Positions 1 to 9,861 of a DNA stretch of 64,000 bases are shown piece after piece. Under the pieces are notes generated by a model. That model did no database searches, was not told where the DNA came from, and was given only the letters and a program-made list of their open reading frames with translations. Where the stretch lies: positions 620,001-684,000 of the forward strand of contig NZ_JACHGU010000001.1 in assembly GCF_014202435.1 (NCBI RefSeq). Reading direction: 5' to 3'. A program made the translations under genes and the position numbers. Source of the stretch: Pseudoxanthomonas broegbernensis. GTDB taxonomy: Bacteria > Pseudomonadota > Gammaproteobacteria > Xanthomonadales > Xanthomonadaceae. The first letter of the stretch is position 1. Each line of letters starts with the position of its first letter.

Positions 1-1450
1 AGTTCTCCAGCCCGGTCAGCCGGACCTGGAACCGGTTCTCGGCCACCAGCGAGAGGATGTCGGAAAGCTTGCGCGGCCCGTCGCGCAGCAGCGACTGCAC
101 CTCCATCAGCTCGCTGGCCAGGTTGGGCGAGGACAGCGACTTGCGCAGCCGGGCGCGCATGACGTGCTGCAACTGGTCCTCCACCACCCGCTGGGTGTCC
201 AGGCTGGGGGAGAGGTAGTGGCACGCCGTGTCCAGGTTGAGCAGTGCCTTGCCCAGCAGGCTCAGTTCCGGCGAGGTGCGCAACCCGCAGCGCGTGCCGA
301 TGCGGACCAGTTCCAGCACGGTGCGCCCTTCGGACATCGAGCCGCGGTGCGCGGCGTAGCGCGAGATGAGCTGGCCGACCTCGCGCATGTAGCGCGGCTC
401 GTCGTAGTCCTCCAGGCGCACGCCCAGGGCGATGCTCTCCTCGGCCACCTGCTCGCCGCGTCCGTCCACCGCGGCGAACAGCAGCTTGAGCAGGCGGTCG
501 CGCTGCTTGGGCGGCACGTTGGCGACCATGCCCAGGTCGAAGATCGCCAGCCTGCCGTCGTCGGTCACCCGCAGGTTGCCGGGATGCGGGTCGGCGTGGA
601 TCTCGCCGTGCACGAACACCTGGTCCAGGAACGCGCGCAGCAGCTCCTCGGCCAGCGGCGTCATCGACTGCTCGGTGCGGCGCAGGCCCGGGATCTCGTC
701 CACGCGCACCCCGCCCGCCCGTTCCATCGTCAGCACCCGGCGCGCGGTGTAGTCCCAGTACGGCTGCGGTACCCACAGGCGCGGGAAGTGGCGCATGTGC
801 GCGCGGAAGCGTTCCAGGTTCTCCGCCTCGGCCACGTAGTCCAGCTCGGCCATGAGCGTGCGCGAGAACTCGTCCAGCCACTCGGCGAAGTGCACGTGCC
901 GGCCGATCCGGGTGAACCGGTCCGCCGCGCCGGCGAAGCCGCGCAGCAGGTCCAGGTCGCCGAGCAGGCGCTGGGCGACGTCGGGGCGCTGCACCTTGAC
1001 CGCGACCGCGCGCCCGTCGCGAAGGGTGGCGGCATGCACCTGCGCCAGCGAGGCGCAGCCTAGCGGCCGCTCGTCGAAATCGGCGAACGCCTTGCCGATG
1101 CGCACTCCCAGTTCGGCCTCCACCTGCGCGCGGATGAGCGGGAACGGCACCGCCGCCACGTTCTCCTGCATCCGTTCCAGGGCCTCGGCGTAGGCGGGCG
1201 GCACGATGTCCGGGCGCGTGGACAGCATCTGCCCGAGCTTGACGAAGGTCGGACCCATGGCCTCGAGCTCGTTGGCGAACTCGGCCGGGCTTCCTTCTCC
1301 CGCGGACTCGACCTCGGTGGGCGCGGAAATGGACAGGCCGGAGAACACGCCGGAATTCCGGTAGCGGAACAGGAAGCGGAGGATGGCGCCGCGCCGCGCC
1401 ATCTTCCCGGGTGCGTTGCCGGTGGCGACGGAATGTGCTTCGGAGTCCAT
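1..1450 (-). CDS. ABC1/UbiB (AarF)-family atypical protein kinase, C-terminus cut by window edge
   Basis: About 483 codons are visible; the 3' end lies outside the window. The family consists of atypical kinase-like proteins linked to ubiquinone biosynthesis and lipid homeostasis. Family marks are readable: the KLGQ motif of the KxGQ extension near residues 71-74, an Ala-rich nucleotide loop variant (GCASLAQVH, about 131-139), the ATP-lysine in VAVKVQRP (about 149-156), the HADPHPGN catalytic loop and a DLG in place of DFG. The start is the ATG complementary to 1448-1450, chosen because the N-terminal coding frame ends there. The true ubiB of this family usually has C-terminal membrane helices, which cannot be seen here, so a second AarF paralogue is equally possible. 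Divergent from the DUF3182 gene. Confidence 0.85.
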   Translation of the reverse strand, partial: MDSEAHSVATGNAPGKMARRGAILRFLFRYRNSGVFSGLSISAPTEVESAGEGSPAEFANELEAMGPTFVKLGQMLSTRPDIVPPAYAEALERMQENVAAVPFPLIRAQVEAELGVRIGKAFADFDERPLGCASLAQVHAATLRDGRAVAVKVQRPDVAQRLLGDLDLLRGFAGAADRFTRIGRHVHFAEWLDEFSRTLMAELDYVAEAENLERFRAHMRHFPRLWVPQPYWDYTARRVLTMERAGGVRVDEIPGLRRTEQSMTPLAEELLRAFLDQVFVHGEIHADPHPGNLRVTDDGRLAIFDLGMVANVPPKQRDRLLKLLFAAVDGRGEQVAEESIALGVRLEDYDEPRYMREVGQLISRYAAHRGSMSEGRTVLELVRIGTRCGLRTSPELSLLGKALLNLDTACHYLSPSLDTQRVVEDQLQHVMRARLRKSLSSPNLASELMEVQSLLRDGPRKLSDILSLVAENRFQVRLTGLEN

Positions 1451-1734
1451 GCCTGTCCTCGATCCCGGGGCGATCCGGATTGTCCACCGCACGTCCGTGA
1501 CCGGGGGATGAAGCCCATGGCCCGCACGCGCGGCCGCCACGCGCAATTCACGCGCTTGTTAGACCGGCGTGGATTCGGCGCGCCGCGCTCGTCATGGGAA
1601 ACGAATCCGCCCGCCCGGACGATGCTCGCGAGGCGGCCCAGGTGCGCCTGGCAGTGCGGCGCGCGTTTACGGACGCACCTGCCCACGGACGCGCGCCACG
1701 CCCCGCAATCCAGTATTCGAGGGAGGTCGACAGG

Positions 1735-2868
1735 ATGGGTCTTCTGCTGGCGGAAGCGAGGCAATCGATCGTGCCGGGCACCGTGGCCGGCGGCTTGCGG
1801 GCAGTGGCCGTGCTCCGTCCCGGCAAGGGCGGGGATGCCTCCGCCCACGAGGTCGCGACCGTGCGGTTCGCCGCCGCGCGCATCGCCGCGCTGCTCGGGC
1901 TGGACTATGCGCAGGCCGGGCGGCGGGCCGCGGGCAATGGCGGCGAATGCTACTGGCTGCCCCTGTCCACGCTGTCGCGCGAGCAGGCGGCGGCGGCCGG
2001 GATCCTCGACGAGTCGCGGCTGTGGGGCGGCGTGGTGCCGTTCGCGTTCGTCGCCACCAAGCTGGTGAGCCATCCGCTGTGGCGCAAGGACGCCGCCGCG
2101 CCGGCGGGATGGAAGGCCGTGCGCGGGATCGAGGACTGCACCTTGCCCGGCTACTCGGTGTTCGCCCGCCAGGATGCCGAGGAGGCCGGCATCCATCTGC
2201 TGCAGGCCGGCGACATCCGCCTCAAGTGCGCGCATGCGCGCGGCGGCCACGGCCAGGTCGTGATCCGCGGCGAGCGGCAGCTCGCGCAGTGGCTGGACTC
2301 GGCCGCCGGCGAAGCGGTGGCCGACGGCCTGGTCGTCGAGCGCCACCTGGTGCAGTCCATCACCTACAGCATCGGCAGCACCCGCCTGCCGGGGCACGAC
2401 ATCGCCTACCACGGCGAGCAACGCAACGTGGTCGACCGCGCCGGCGCGGAGGTATACGGCGGCTCGGTGCTGACGGTGTGGCGCGGCGACTTCTCCACGC
2501 TGTGCGCCGAGCTGCCGGAAGGCGAGGTCGCCGGCGCGGTACGCGCGGCGATGCGCTACGACCGCCTGGTCCGGGCGAACTACCAGGTGCTGGCCTCGCG
2601 GCGCAACTACGACGTGATCGCCGGCGTGGACTCGCGCGGGCGCCGGCACCTGGGCGTGCTGGAGCAGTCCTGGCGCTTCGGCGGGGCGAGCATGGCCGAG
2701 GTGCTGGCGATGGAGCGCTTCGCCGAACGGCCCGGGCTGCCATGGGCGATCGCCGAGACCGTGGAGTCCTACGGGGACGGCCCGCTGCCGCCCGGCGCGG
2801 TGGAATACTGGCCGGGCGACGCGAAGTCTCCGCGCAAATACGCCAGGATCGTCCGCGATGGATGTTGA
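1735..2868 (+). CDS. DUF3182 family protein (ATP-grasp-like), function unknown
   Basis: Encodes 377 residues. I recognise the protein as DUF3182-like, a family of conserved proteobacterial proteins often described as related to biotin carboxylase/ATP-grasp folds; no reaction is established to my knowledge. The reading frame is open upstream to an ATG at 1594, but the ATG at 1735 is preceded by a strong GAGGGAGG ribosome site and the protein starts cleanly there (MGLLLAEARQ). The middle region (GYSVFARQDAEEAG, then LVVERHL) looks like an ATP-grasp central segment. It overlaps the downstream alpha/beta hydrolase by 11 bp, so the two are very likely co-translated and work together. Confidence 0.8.
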   Translation: MGLLLAEARQSIVPGTVAGGLRAVAVLRPGKGGDASAHEVATVRFAAARIAALLGLDYAQAGRRAAGNGGECYWLPLSTLSREQAAAAGILDESRLWGGVVPFAFVATKLVSHPLWRKDAAAPAGWKAVRGIEDCTLPGYSVFARQDAEEAGIHLLQAGDIRLKCAHARGGHGQVVIRGERQLAQWLDSAAGEAVADGLVVERHLVQSITYSIGSTRLPGHDIAYHGEQRNVVDRAGAEVYGGSVLTVWRGDFSTLCAELPEGEVAGAVRAAMRYDRLVRANYQVLASRRNYDVIAGVDSRGRRHLGVLEQSWRFGGASMAEVLAMERFAERPGLPWAIAETVESYGDGPLPPGAVEYWPGDAKSPRKYARIVRDGC

Positions 2869-3661
2869 GCTGGACCGCCTGGACATCGAAGTGGCCCAGG
2901 GCGACGCCGTCCAGGCGACGGTGCTGGTGCCGCAGCGGGAACTGCCGGGCGCGCTGTTCGTGCACGGCTGGGGCGGCAGCCAGGGGCAGGACCTGAGCCG
3001 CGCCCGCGAGGTGGCCGGGCTGGGCTGTGTCTGCCTGACCTTCGACCTGCGCGGGCACCGCGCCAACGCGGCGCGCAAGGACGTGATCACCCGCGGCCAG
3101 AACCTGCAGGACCTGTGCGCGGCGTACGACTGGCTGGCCGGCCGGCCGCACGTGGACGCCGCGGCCATCGCCGTGGTCGGGGTGAGCTATGGCGGCTACC
3201 TGGCGGCGATCCTGTCCGAGCTGCGGCCGGTGCAGTGGCTGGCCCTGCGCACCCCGGCCCTGTACCTGGACCGCGACTGGGAACTGCCCAAGAAGCGCCT
3301 GCACGACGACCCGGAGCTGGCGCGCTACCGGCGCCAGCCGGTGGCGCCGCAGGACAACCGCGCGCTGCGCGCCTGCGCCCGCTTCGGCGGCGACGTGCTG
3401 CTGGTGGAGGCCGAACACGACCGCATCATCCCGCGCCAGGTGATCGACAACTACGCCGGCGCGTTCGGCAAGGCGCGCTCGATGACCCGCCGCCTGATCC
3501 GCGACGCCGACCACGGTTTCAGCGAGAAGGCCGCGCAGCGCGGCTACACCGACGTGCTCATGGCGTGGATGACCGAGATGGTCGTCGGCTCGCGCGGCGC
3601 GATCGCGGCCGACAAGGTGCGCGCCGACAAGCAGGAGCGCCGCGTACGCGCGCCGGCCTAG
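2858..3661 (+). CDS. alpha/beta hydrolase (S9/dienelactone-hydrolase-like)
   Basis: A 267-residue cytoplasmic hydrolase without a signal peptide. The oxyanion strand HGWGGS (about 36-41), the nucleophile elbow GVSYGGY (about 107-113) with Ser as nucleophile, an acid in VEAEHDR (about 185-191) and the late His in ADHGFS (about 225-230) form a complete Ser-Asp-His triad. Its start codon lies inside the end of the DUF3182 gene, which indicates an operon. Substrate is not predictable; the family includes peptidases, esterases and thioesterases. The Lys/Arg-rich C-tail is probably disordered. Confidence 0.85.
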   Translation: MDVELDRLDIEVAQGDAVQATVLVPQRELPGALFVHGWGGSQGQDLSRAREVAGLGCVCLTFDLRGHRANAARKDVITRGQNLQDLCAAYDWLAGRPHVDAAAIAVVGVSYGGYLAAILSELRPVQWLALRTPALYLDRDWELPKKRLHDDPELARYRRQPVAPQDNRALRACARFGGDVLLVEAEHDRIIPRQVIDNYAGAFGKARSMTRRLIRDADHGFSEKAAQRGYTDVLMAWMTEMVVGSRGAIAADKVRADKQERRVRAPA

Positions 3662-3676
3662 CGCGTGCCACGGCCC

Positions 3677-4240
3677 TTACCCGCGGCCGTTCGCCCATGC
3701 CGAGGCGCCGCGGCTGGTCACCAGCCTGGCCGCCTTGGACCCGGCCAGGACCTTCAGCGCGCTCGCCCGCAGTTCCGGCAATCCGGCCACCGCGTCCTTC
3801 GCCACCGCCACCTCGAACTCGCGCGCGTTGGCGTCCATGGCGGTGGCCAGGATGCAGCTCTCCAGCGCCATCCCGGCCAGCAGCAGGCGCCGTACGCCGA
3901 GCTTGGCCAGCAGCACCGCCAGCGGCGTGGACAGGAACGCCGAGTGCTTGGGCTTGAGGACCAGGTAGTCCTGCGGCAGGGGGGCGAGCAGTTGGGCGAT
4001 CTGCGCCGCCGCGCCGCCGGCCGCCGCGGCCATGGCCACCAGCCCGTGGAAATCCGAGTGCCAGCGCGCGAAGTTGTCGTTGGCGAACACGACCGGCCAG
4101 CCGTGCGCGTGGCACCGCCGGCGCAGCGCGTGGATGCGGCGCGCGGCATCCACCGGCGCCATGCGCGCGGCGCCGGGGAAGTCCAGCAGGCTGATCATGT
4201 CGACGATGAGCAGCGCGGGCGGCGCCTGGCCTGCGGCCAC
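3677..4240 (-). CDS. isochorismatase-family cysteine hydrolase
   Basis: A 187-residue protein of the isochorismatase/nicotinamidase fold. The Asp-Lys-Cys triad is readable: D14 in LLIVDM, the Lys of LKPKHSAF (K96 or K98) and C129 in ESCILATAMDA. The family hydrolyses amides or enol-ethers such as isochorismate, nicotinamide or ureidomalonate; the exact substrate cannot be assigned from sequence. It converges on the alpha/beta hydrolase gene (15 bp between stop codons). Downstream of the small gene on the same strand by only 3 bp, so the two are probably one transcript. Confidence 0.85.
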   Translation of the reverse strand: MAAGQAPPALLIVDMISLLDFPGAARMAPVDAARRIHALRRRCHAHGWPVVFANDNFARWHSDFHGLVAMAAAAGGAAAQIAQLLAPLPQDYLVLKPKHSAFLSTPLAVLLAKLGVRRLLLAGMALESCILATAMDANAREFEVAVAKDAVAGLPELRASALKVLAGSKAARLVTSRGASAWANGRG

Positions 4241-4243
4241 CGG

Positions 4244-5547
<1,304 letters not shown>

Positions 5548-5701
5548 CCGGCCGCCGCGGGCATCGGTACGGCCGCCCGGGCCCGGCCGCCCGACCGCCG
5601 GCATCGGCGAGTTCAGGGCGGTGGTGGAGCAGATTCTGGAAACGGGCGCGCGCTGCCTGGGGCAGGGGCGCGGCCGGCGGGAGACGACGAGGACCGAGGA
5701 C

Positions 5702-6019
5702 ATGAGGCAGGAACAGGAATGGAAAGAGGGCAGGGACGCGGCGCGGCGCGGGTACGAGGAACGGCGCGGGGCGGCTGACGACGCCGAGCGGCAGCCGTAC
5801 CGGCATGGGCCGGACGGCGGCGCCGGCGCCCAGGCCGTCGGCTGGGCGCGCCCGGCACCGCGCTACGCGGGCCAGGGCGAGGCGGAGCCGGAGGGCCCGG
5901 TATCCGCCCCGGCACCCGAAATTCGCAGCGCGGAAGAGCGCGCCGTGGCCGTGGAGCCGCCCGCCGCGGGCGCGCGAAAGGACGCGCCGGGACGGGCGGC
6001 GCCACCCCGTGAGCGGTAA
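5702..6019 (+). CDS. possible small disordered protein (105 aa)
   Basis: An open frame starting at an ATG that follows GAGGACCGAGGAC, a plausible ribosome site. The product (MRQEQEWKEGRDAARRGYEE at its start) is rich in Arg, Glu, Gly, Pro and Ala and has no recognisable domain. The frame is open back to 5540, but the upstream part has the composition of translated non-coding DNA. I keep it because the first 35 residues are coherent and helical (Glu/Arg/Lys heptads) and the gap between the SDR and DUF421 genes is otherwise 550 bp. It could equally be a spurious GC-rich frame. Confidence 0.35.
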   Translation: MRQEQEWKEGRDAARRGYEERRGAADDAERQPYRHGPDGGAGAQAVGWARPAPRYAGQGEAEPEGPVSAPAPEIRSAEERAVAVEPPAAGARKDAPGRAAPPRER

Positions 6020-6099
6020 CCGCGGCGGCTTCGGCTGCCCGGCCGGCGCCATGCCGGACTGCCCGTGCGGCACGGCGCCGGCCAGGAGCGGAGGTGCGT

Positions 6100-6624
6100 A
6101 TGGATGACGTCATTGACCGGTTGTTCTCGCTCAGCGGCCCCTGGTGGGAGTTCCTGCTGCGCGGAATCGTGGTCTACGTCGCGGTGCTGGTGCTGGTGCG
6201 GATCGTGGGCAAGCGCACGGTGGGGCAGTACACGCCGTTCGACATGATCGTGGTCGTGCTGCTGGGCACCGCCGTGCAGAATTCGCTCATCGGCGAGGAT
6301 GTCTCGCTCATCGGCGGGCTGATGATCGCGGCCACGCTGCTGGGGCTGAACTGGCTCGTCGGGTTCTTCGGTGCCCGCTACCGCGCGTTCGACGCCTTTG
6401 TGGAGGGGCGGCCGGTGGTGCTGGCCCGGGACGGCACCGTGTTCCACGACCAGTTGCGCCGGCAGTCGGTGAGCGAGGAGGACCTGGCCATCGCGCTGCG
6501 CAAGGCCGACTGCCACCAGGCCGCGGACATCCGCCTGGCGATGCTGGAGACCTCGGGCGAGATCACCGTGCTCAAGTGCGAAAGGCCGGAGGCCGGGGCA
6601 GGCCGCGGCCTGCCTGAACACTGA
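6100..6624 (+). CDS. DUF421/YetF-type membrane protein
   Basis: A 174-residue protein with a short N-terminal amphipathic piece, three hydrophobic segments in the first about 90 residues (around 17-36, 45-60 and 67-90) and a soluble C-terminal DUF421 domain. The segment GKRTVGQYTPFDMIVV (about 34-49) is the family signature. DUF421 proteins resemble Bacillus YetF/YrbG and are often found with spore, stress or envelope genes; the molecular role is unknown. GTG at 6094 is an alternative start, but GGAGG lies five bases before the ATG at 6100, so I prefer that one. Confidence 0.85.
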   Translation: MDDVIDRLFSLSGPWWEFLLRGIVVYVAVLVLVRIVGKRTVGQYTPFDMIVVVLLGTAVQNSLIGEDVSLIGGLMIAATLLGLNWLVGFFGARYRAFDAFVEGRPVVLARDGTVFHDQLRRQSVSEEDLAIALRKADCHQAADIRLAMLETSGEITVLKCERPEAGAGRGLPEH

Positions 6625-6713
6625 CGCGGGACGAGCGGATATTTCACCTCGGAGGAAGGTTTCCGGCGCTAGCGTGGAATCGCGACGATCCGTCGCGCAT
6701 CGGGCTTACGAAG

Positions 6714-6857
6714 ATGAACCAGCCACGTCGACCGGGCGAACAGGACCCGGCCCAGAAAGGTCGCACCGACGACCAGAAGAACCAGAAGAACCCACAGCAG
6801 GCGCAGGGCCAGGGCCGCGGCAAGGAGAACCAGCCGCGCAACCACCCCCGCGGCTAG
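6714..6857 (+). CDS. putative small Gln/Asn/Lys-rich protein (47 aa)
   Basis: A 47-codon frame encoding a very polar peptide (MNQPRRPGEQDPAQKGRTDD at its start, then many Gln, Asn and Lys). Composition resembles the disordered heads and small KGG-like stress proteins, and the Gln-rich head of the SDR gene nearby. The opposite strand shows a leucine-rich frame, as expected for the complement of CAG-rich codons. The ribosome site is weak (ACGAAG). No homologue can be claimed. It sits alone between the DUF421 gene and topoisomerase IB. Confidence 0.4.
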   Translation: MNQPRRPGEQDPAQKGRTDDQKNQKNPQQAQGQGRGKENQPRNHPRG

Positions 6858-7030
6858 CGATGTAGGGACAGTGCAAGTGCGATAGCGGGGACGGGTGCGC
6901 TCGGGACGGGCGCGCCCGCACCGCGGGGACGGGGAACAGGAATATCCGCATGCGGCGATCTCCGGCAATGAAGATCGCGTCCCGGCCATCCGCCGGCCGG
7001 GTGGGGCCGGGCCATCGGAGGAACCGTCGG

Positions 7031-8110
7031 CTAGCCCGGCGCGCGGCTCCCGGCCGATGCGCGATGGGCGCGGACCAGGAAGCGCCGCGCGGCCGTTTCC
7101 CACTGCCGGGCGCCGCGTGCGTTGCCGGCGGCGGCGTGCAGGCGGCCGTCGCGCCAGCCGGGGAATACGCAGGGATCGATGTAGGACGTGCGGCAGACGG
7201 CGGCGGTATTGCCCAGCAGCGCGGCGACTTCGGCGACCGTGGACCGCTCGGCGTCCGCCAGCGCGCGCGCGGATGGCGGGTCCGGCAGCGGCGTGGCCGC
7301 CAGCAGGCGGAAGGCGGCGAGCGTGGCGCCCCAGGTGCGGAAATCCTTGGCGGTGAAGTCCTCGCCCATGCGCTCGCGCAGGTAGGCGTTGACCGCGCCG
7401 GAATCCACGGGCTGCAGCACGCCGTCGCCGTCGCGGTACTGGAACAGCGCCTGGCCCGGAAGCTGGTGCATGCCGCGTACCAGCCTGGCCAGGCGCCGGT
7501 CGTGGACGTCCACGTCCTGCACGCGCCCGCCCTTGCCCGGGAAGTGCAGGCGCAGGCCGTCGGCGAGGAAGCGGGCGTGGCGGTTGCGCAGCGTGGTCAG
7601 CCCGAAGGAACCGTTGTCGCGCGCGTATTCGGCGTTGCCGACCCGCAGCAGCGTGGCCGACATGATCCGGACCACCGCGGCGAGCGCCTTCGGCTGCGGC
7701 AATCCGGGCAGGGCCAGGTCGGCGCGCACGGCGCGGCGCAGCCGCGGCAGCGCGGCCGCGAAGGCCGCCAGCCGGTCGAACTTGTGGCTGTCGCGCCGGG
7801 TCCGCCATTGCGGGTGGTAGCGGTATTGCTTGCGGCCGCGGGCGTCGCGCCCGGTCGCCTGCAGGTGCCCGCGCGCCGAGGCGCAGATCCACACCTCGCG
7901 GTACGCCGGCGGGATCGCCAGCGCGCGGATGCGGTGGAGCGTTGCCCGGTCGCGCACGGCGGTGCCGTCGGCGTGGAGGTAGCGGAATCCGCGGCCGCAG
8001 CGGACCCGGCGGATGCCGGGCGCGGCGTCGCCGACGTAGTGCAGCCCGGCGTCCGCCGCGGCGCCGGACAGGGCGTCGTCCGCGGGTGGCGCCTGGGATG
8101 ATGCGGCCAT
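7031..8110 (-). CDS. DNA topoisomerase IB (poxvirus/eukaryote-type)
   Basis: A 359-residue bacterial type IB topoisomerase, which relaxes supercoils through a 3'-phosphotyrosyl intermediate. The catalytic Tyr is in TSYIDP, about 60 residues from the C-terminus, matching the family's SYxxP-type site. Other conserved pieces are RYHPQWRTRRDSHKFDR (about 96-112), RVGNAEYARDNGSFGLTTL (about 158-176) and the active-site KDFRTWGAT region (about 253-261). The ATG at 8110 gives the usual length; upstream frame is filler. It is divergent from the DUF6496/ku/ligD genes, so a shared stress or repair role is plausible. Confidence 0.93.
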   Translation of the reverse strand: MAASSQAPPADDALSGAAADAGLHYVGDAAPGIRRVRCGRGFRYLHADGTAVRDRATLHRIRALAIPPAYREVWICASARGHLQATGRDARGRKQYRYHPQWRTRRDSHKFDRLAAFAAALPRLRRAVRADLALPGLPQPKALAAVVRIMSATLLRVGNAEYARDNGSFGLTTLRNRHARFLADGLRLHFPGKGGRVQDVDVHDRRLARLVRGMHQLPGQALFQYRDGDGVLQPVDSGAVNAYLRERMGEDFTAKDFRTWGATLAAFRLLAATPLPDPPSARALADAERSTVAEVAALLGNTAAVCRTSYIDPCVFPGWRDGRLHAAAGNARGARQWETAARRFLVRAHRASAGSRAPG

Positions 8111-8238
8111 GGCGGAAACGCTACCGGGCCGGCGTGATCGCGCGATGAATCCGCCGGCCTGCGGCCGCGTTCGCGCGACCTTGACCTGGCGCTTGCTATA
8201 GCAGCCGCAGCCCACCACGCCATGCGCACGGAGCCGCC

Positions 8239-8745
8239 ATGCCCGAGAAGAAGACCACCCAGCGCGCGCAGAAGGCCAAGCGCGAAGGCAAGTCCGCCAG
8301 CACCCAGGCCGGGGAATACGTGCGCGAGGAAATCCACCACGTGCGCGAGGGCAAGCATGGCGCCAAATCGACCCAGCAGGCCATCGCCATCGGCCTGTCC
8401 AAGGCGCGCCGCGCCGGGGTCGAGGCCAAGCCGGGCAAGGACGCCTCCGCGGCGACGAAGAAGAAGGCCGCCCAGGACAGCGCCAAGGCCGGCCTGGAAA
8501 AGAAGCCTTCCGCCGCGCGCTCGCGCGCGGCGAAGAAGGCGTTGAAGACCGCCAGCAAGGGCACGTCGCGCAAGAGCGTCGCCGGCAAGAAGGCGCTGTC
8601 CGGGCAGGCTGGCGAGGCCGCCTCCAAGCGCAGCGCCACCCGCCGTTCGCAGGCGGCGAAGAAGGCCGCCAGGACCCAGGGCGCCCAGGGGCGCAAGACC
8701 GCGGCCAGGAAGGCCGCCCGCACCCGCGCGCGCAAGGCCGGGTGA
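8239..8745 (+). CDS. DUF6496 protein with histone H1-like Lys/Ala tail
   Basis: A 168-residue basic protein. The N-terminal 60 residues (TQAGEYVREEIHHVREGKH and the following STQQAIAIGLSKARRAG) match my recollection of DUF6496. The rest is a low-complexity Lys/Ala/Arg/Ser tail (AAKKA, KTAAR, RKAG units) like bacterial histone H1-like proteins, and should bind nucleic acid. The same tail style ends Ku and links LigD domains in the next two genes, which is notable. Role unknown; a chromatin-like or DNA-end-protective role is an inference from context. Confidence 0.8.
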   Translation: MPEKKTTQRAQKAKREGKSASTQAGEYVREEIHHVREGKHGAKSTQQAIAIGLSKARRAGVEAKPGKDASAATKKKAAQDSAKAGLEKKPSAARSRAAKKALKTASKGTSRKSVAGKKALSGQAGEAASKRSATRRSQAAKKAARTQGAQGRKTAARKAARTRARKAG

Positions 8746-8785
8746 GGGCCGTGTCCCTGCCGTGCGGCGGGCCCACCGGCCGTGG

Positions 8786-8901
8786 TCCTTCCGGGCGGCC
8801 CGCCGCGTGCGCCGTTTCCGGGCCGCGGGCCGCCCTGCCTGTCCTTCCCGCGCGGTGGACCGCCGCGCATGTCGTTTTCGGGCGGCCTGCCGCCGTCGTC
8901 G
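8786..8901 (+). repeat. degenerate 30-bp tandem repeat upstream of ku
   Basis: Three 30-bp units (from 8812, 8842 and 8872) preceded by a 26-bp partial unit. The shared core is a T-rich CCTTTCC-like stretch followed by GGGCGG and CCGCCG. The period equals ten codons, and the frame that enters ku stays open through it, encoding FPxGGPPRxS-like decapeptides; the complementary strand also reads as GGPP-type decapeptides. No other feature is visible in the DUF6496-ku gap. Confidence 0.7.
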
Positions 8902-8913
8902 CGAGGTGATGCC

Positions 8914-9858
8914 ATGGCGCGTCCCATCTGGACCGGAACGCTGTCGTTCGGCCTGCTCAACATCCCGGTCAAGCTGATGTCCGGCGAGCGGCGGGTGGAC
9001 CTGCAGTTCCGGCTGCTCGACAGCCGCGACAACGCGCGCGTGCGCTACGAGCGGGTCAACGAGGAGACCGGCGAGGAAGTGCCCTGGAAGGAGGTGGTCA
9101 AGGCCTTCGAGTACGACAAGGGCAGCTACGTGGTGCTCGAGGAGGACGACATCGCCGCGGCCGCGCCGGACCGCAAGGAGACCGTCGACATCGACACCTT
9201 CGTCGATGCGGCGCAGATCGGCCCCGAATACTTCGACAAGCCCTACGTGCTGGAGCCGGCCGGCAAGGCGGAGAAGGGCTACGTGCTGCTGCGCGACGTG
9301 CTGGCGCGCACCGGCAAGGCCGGCGTGGGCCGGGTGGTGATCCGCACCCGCGAGTACCTGGCCGCGGTGCTGCCCAAGGGCGATGCGCTGGTGCTGATGG
9401 TGCTGCGCTTCGCCCAGGAGCTGGTGGACCCGGCGGACTACCGGCTGCCGGAGGGCTCGTCGTCCAAGTGGAAGATCACCCCGCGCGAGACGCAGATGGC
9501 CGAGCAGCTCATCGAGTCGATGAGCGGGGAGTGGAACCCGGAGGAGTTCAAGGACGACTTCCGCGAGCGCCTGCAGAAGGTGATCGAGCAGCGCGTGCGT
9601 TCCAGCCAGGTGGTGCAGCCGCAGGCCGAGGAGGACGAGCGCCCGCCCGAGGGCGCGGCGACCAACGTCATCGACTTCGCCGAATTGCTCAAGCGCAGCC
9701 TGGAGAAGAAGGGCGGCGGGAAGCGCGCCGCGAAGGCCGCCAAGACCGCCACCAAGACCGCCCCGAAGGCCGCCGGGCCGGGCAGGCCCACCAAGGCGGC
9801 GGCCAAGAAGGCGGCGCCGGCCAAGACGGCCAAGAAGCGCCCGCGCAAGGCCGGCTGA
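8914..9858 (+). CDS. ku: Ku, non-homologous end-joining protein
   Basis: A 314-residue bacterial Ku homodimer subunit that binds double-strand DNA ends and recruits LigD. The N-terminus MARPIWTGTLSFGLLNIPVK is the family hallmark and fixes the start at this ATG, with GAGGTGAT as ribosome site, although the frame is open upstream. The Ku core runs to about residue 255; the last 60 residues are a Lys/Ala-rich tail (KRAAKAAKTATK and on), typical of extended Ku C-termini that interact with DNA. Only 3 bp separate it from ligD, so the two are one operon. Confidence 0.96.
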   Translation: MARPIWTGTLSFGLLNIPVKLMSGERRVDLQFRLLDSRDNARVRYERVNEETGEEVPWKEVVKAFEYDKGSYVVLEEDDIAAAAPDRKETVDIDTFVDAAQIGPEYFDKPYVLEPAGKAEKGYVLLRDVLARTGKAGVGRVVIRTREYLAAVLPKGDALVLMVLRFAQELVDPADYRLPEGSSSKWKITPRETQMAEQLIESMSGEWNPEEFKDDFRERLQKVIEQRVRSSQVVQPQAEEDERPPEGAATNVIDFAELLKRSLEKKGGGKRAAKAAKTATKTAPKAAGPGRPTKAAAKKAAPAKTAKKRPRKAG

Positions 9859-9861
9859 GCC

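Noticed and set aside
8170-8210. Promoter with TTGACC and TATAGC before the DUF6496 gene
   Set aside because: The two hexamers are only about 10 bp apart, too close for a sigma-70 promoter.
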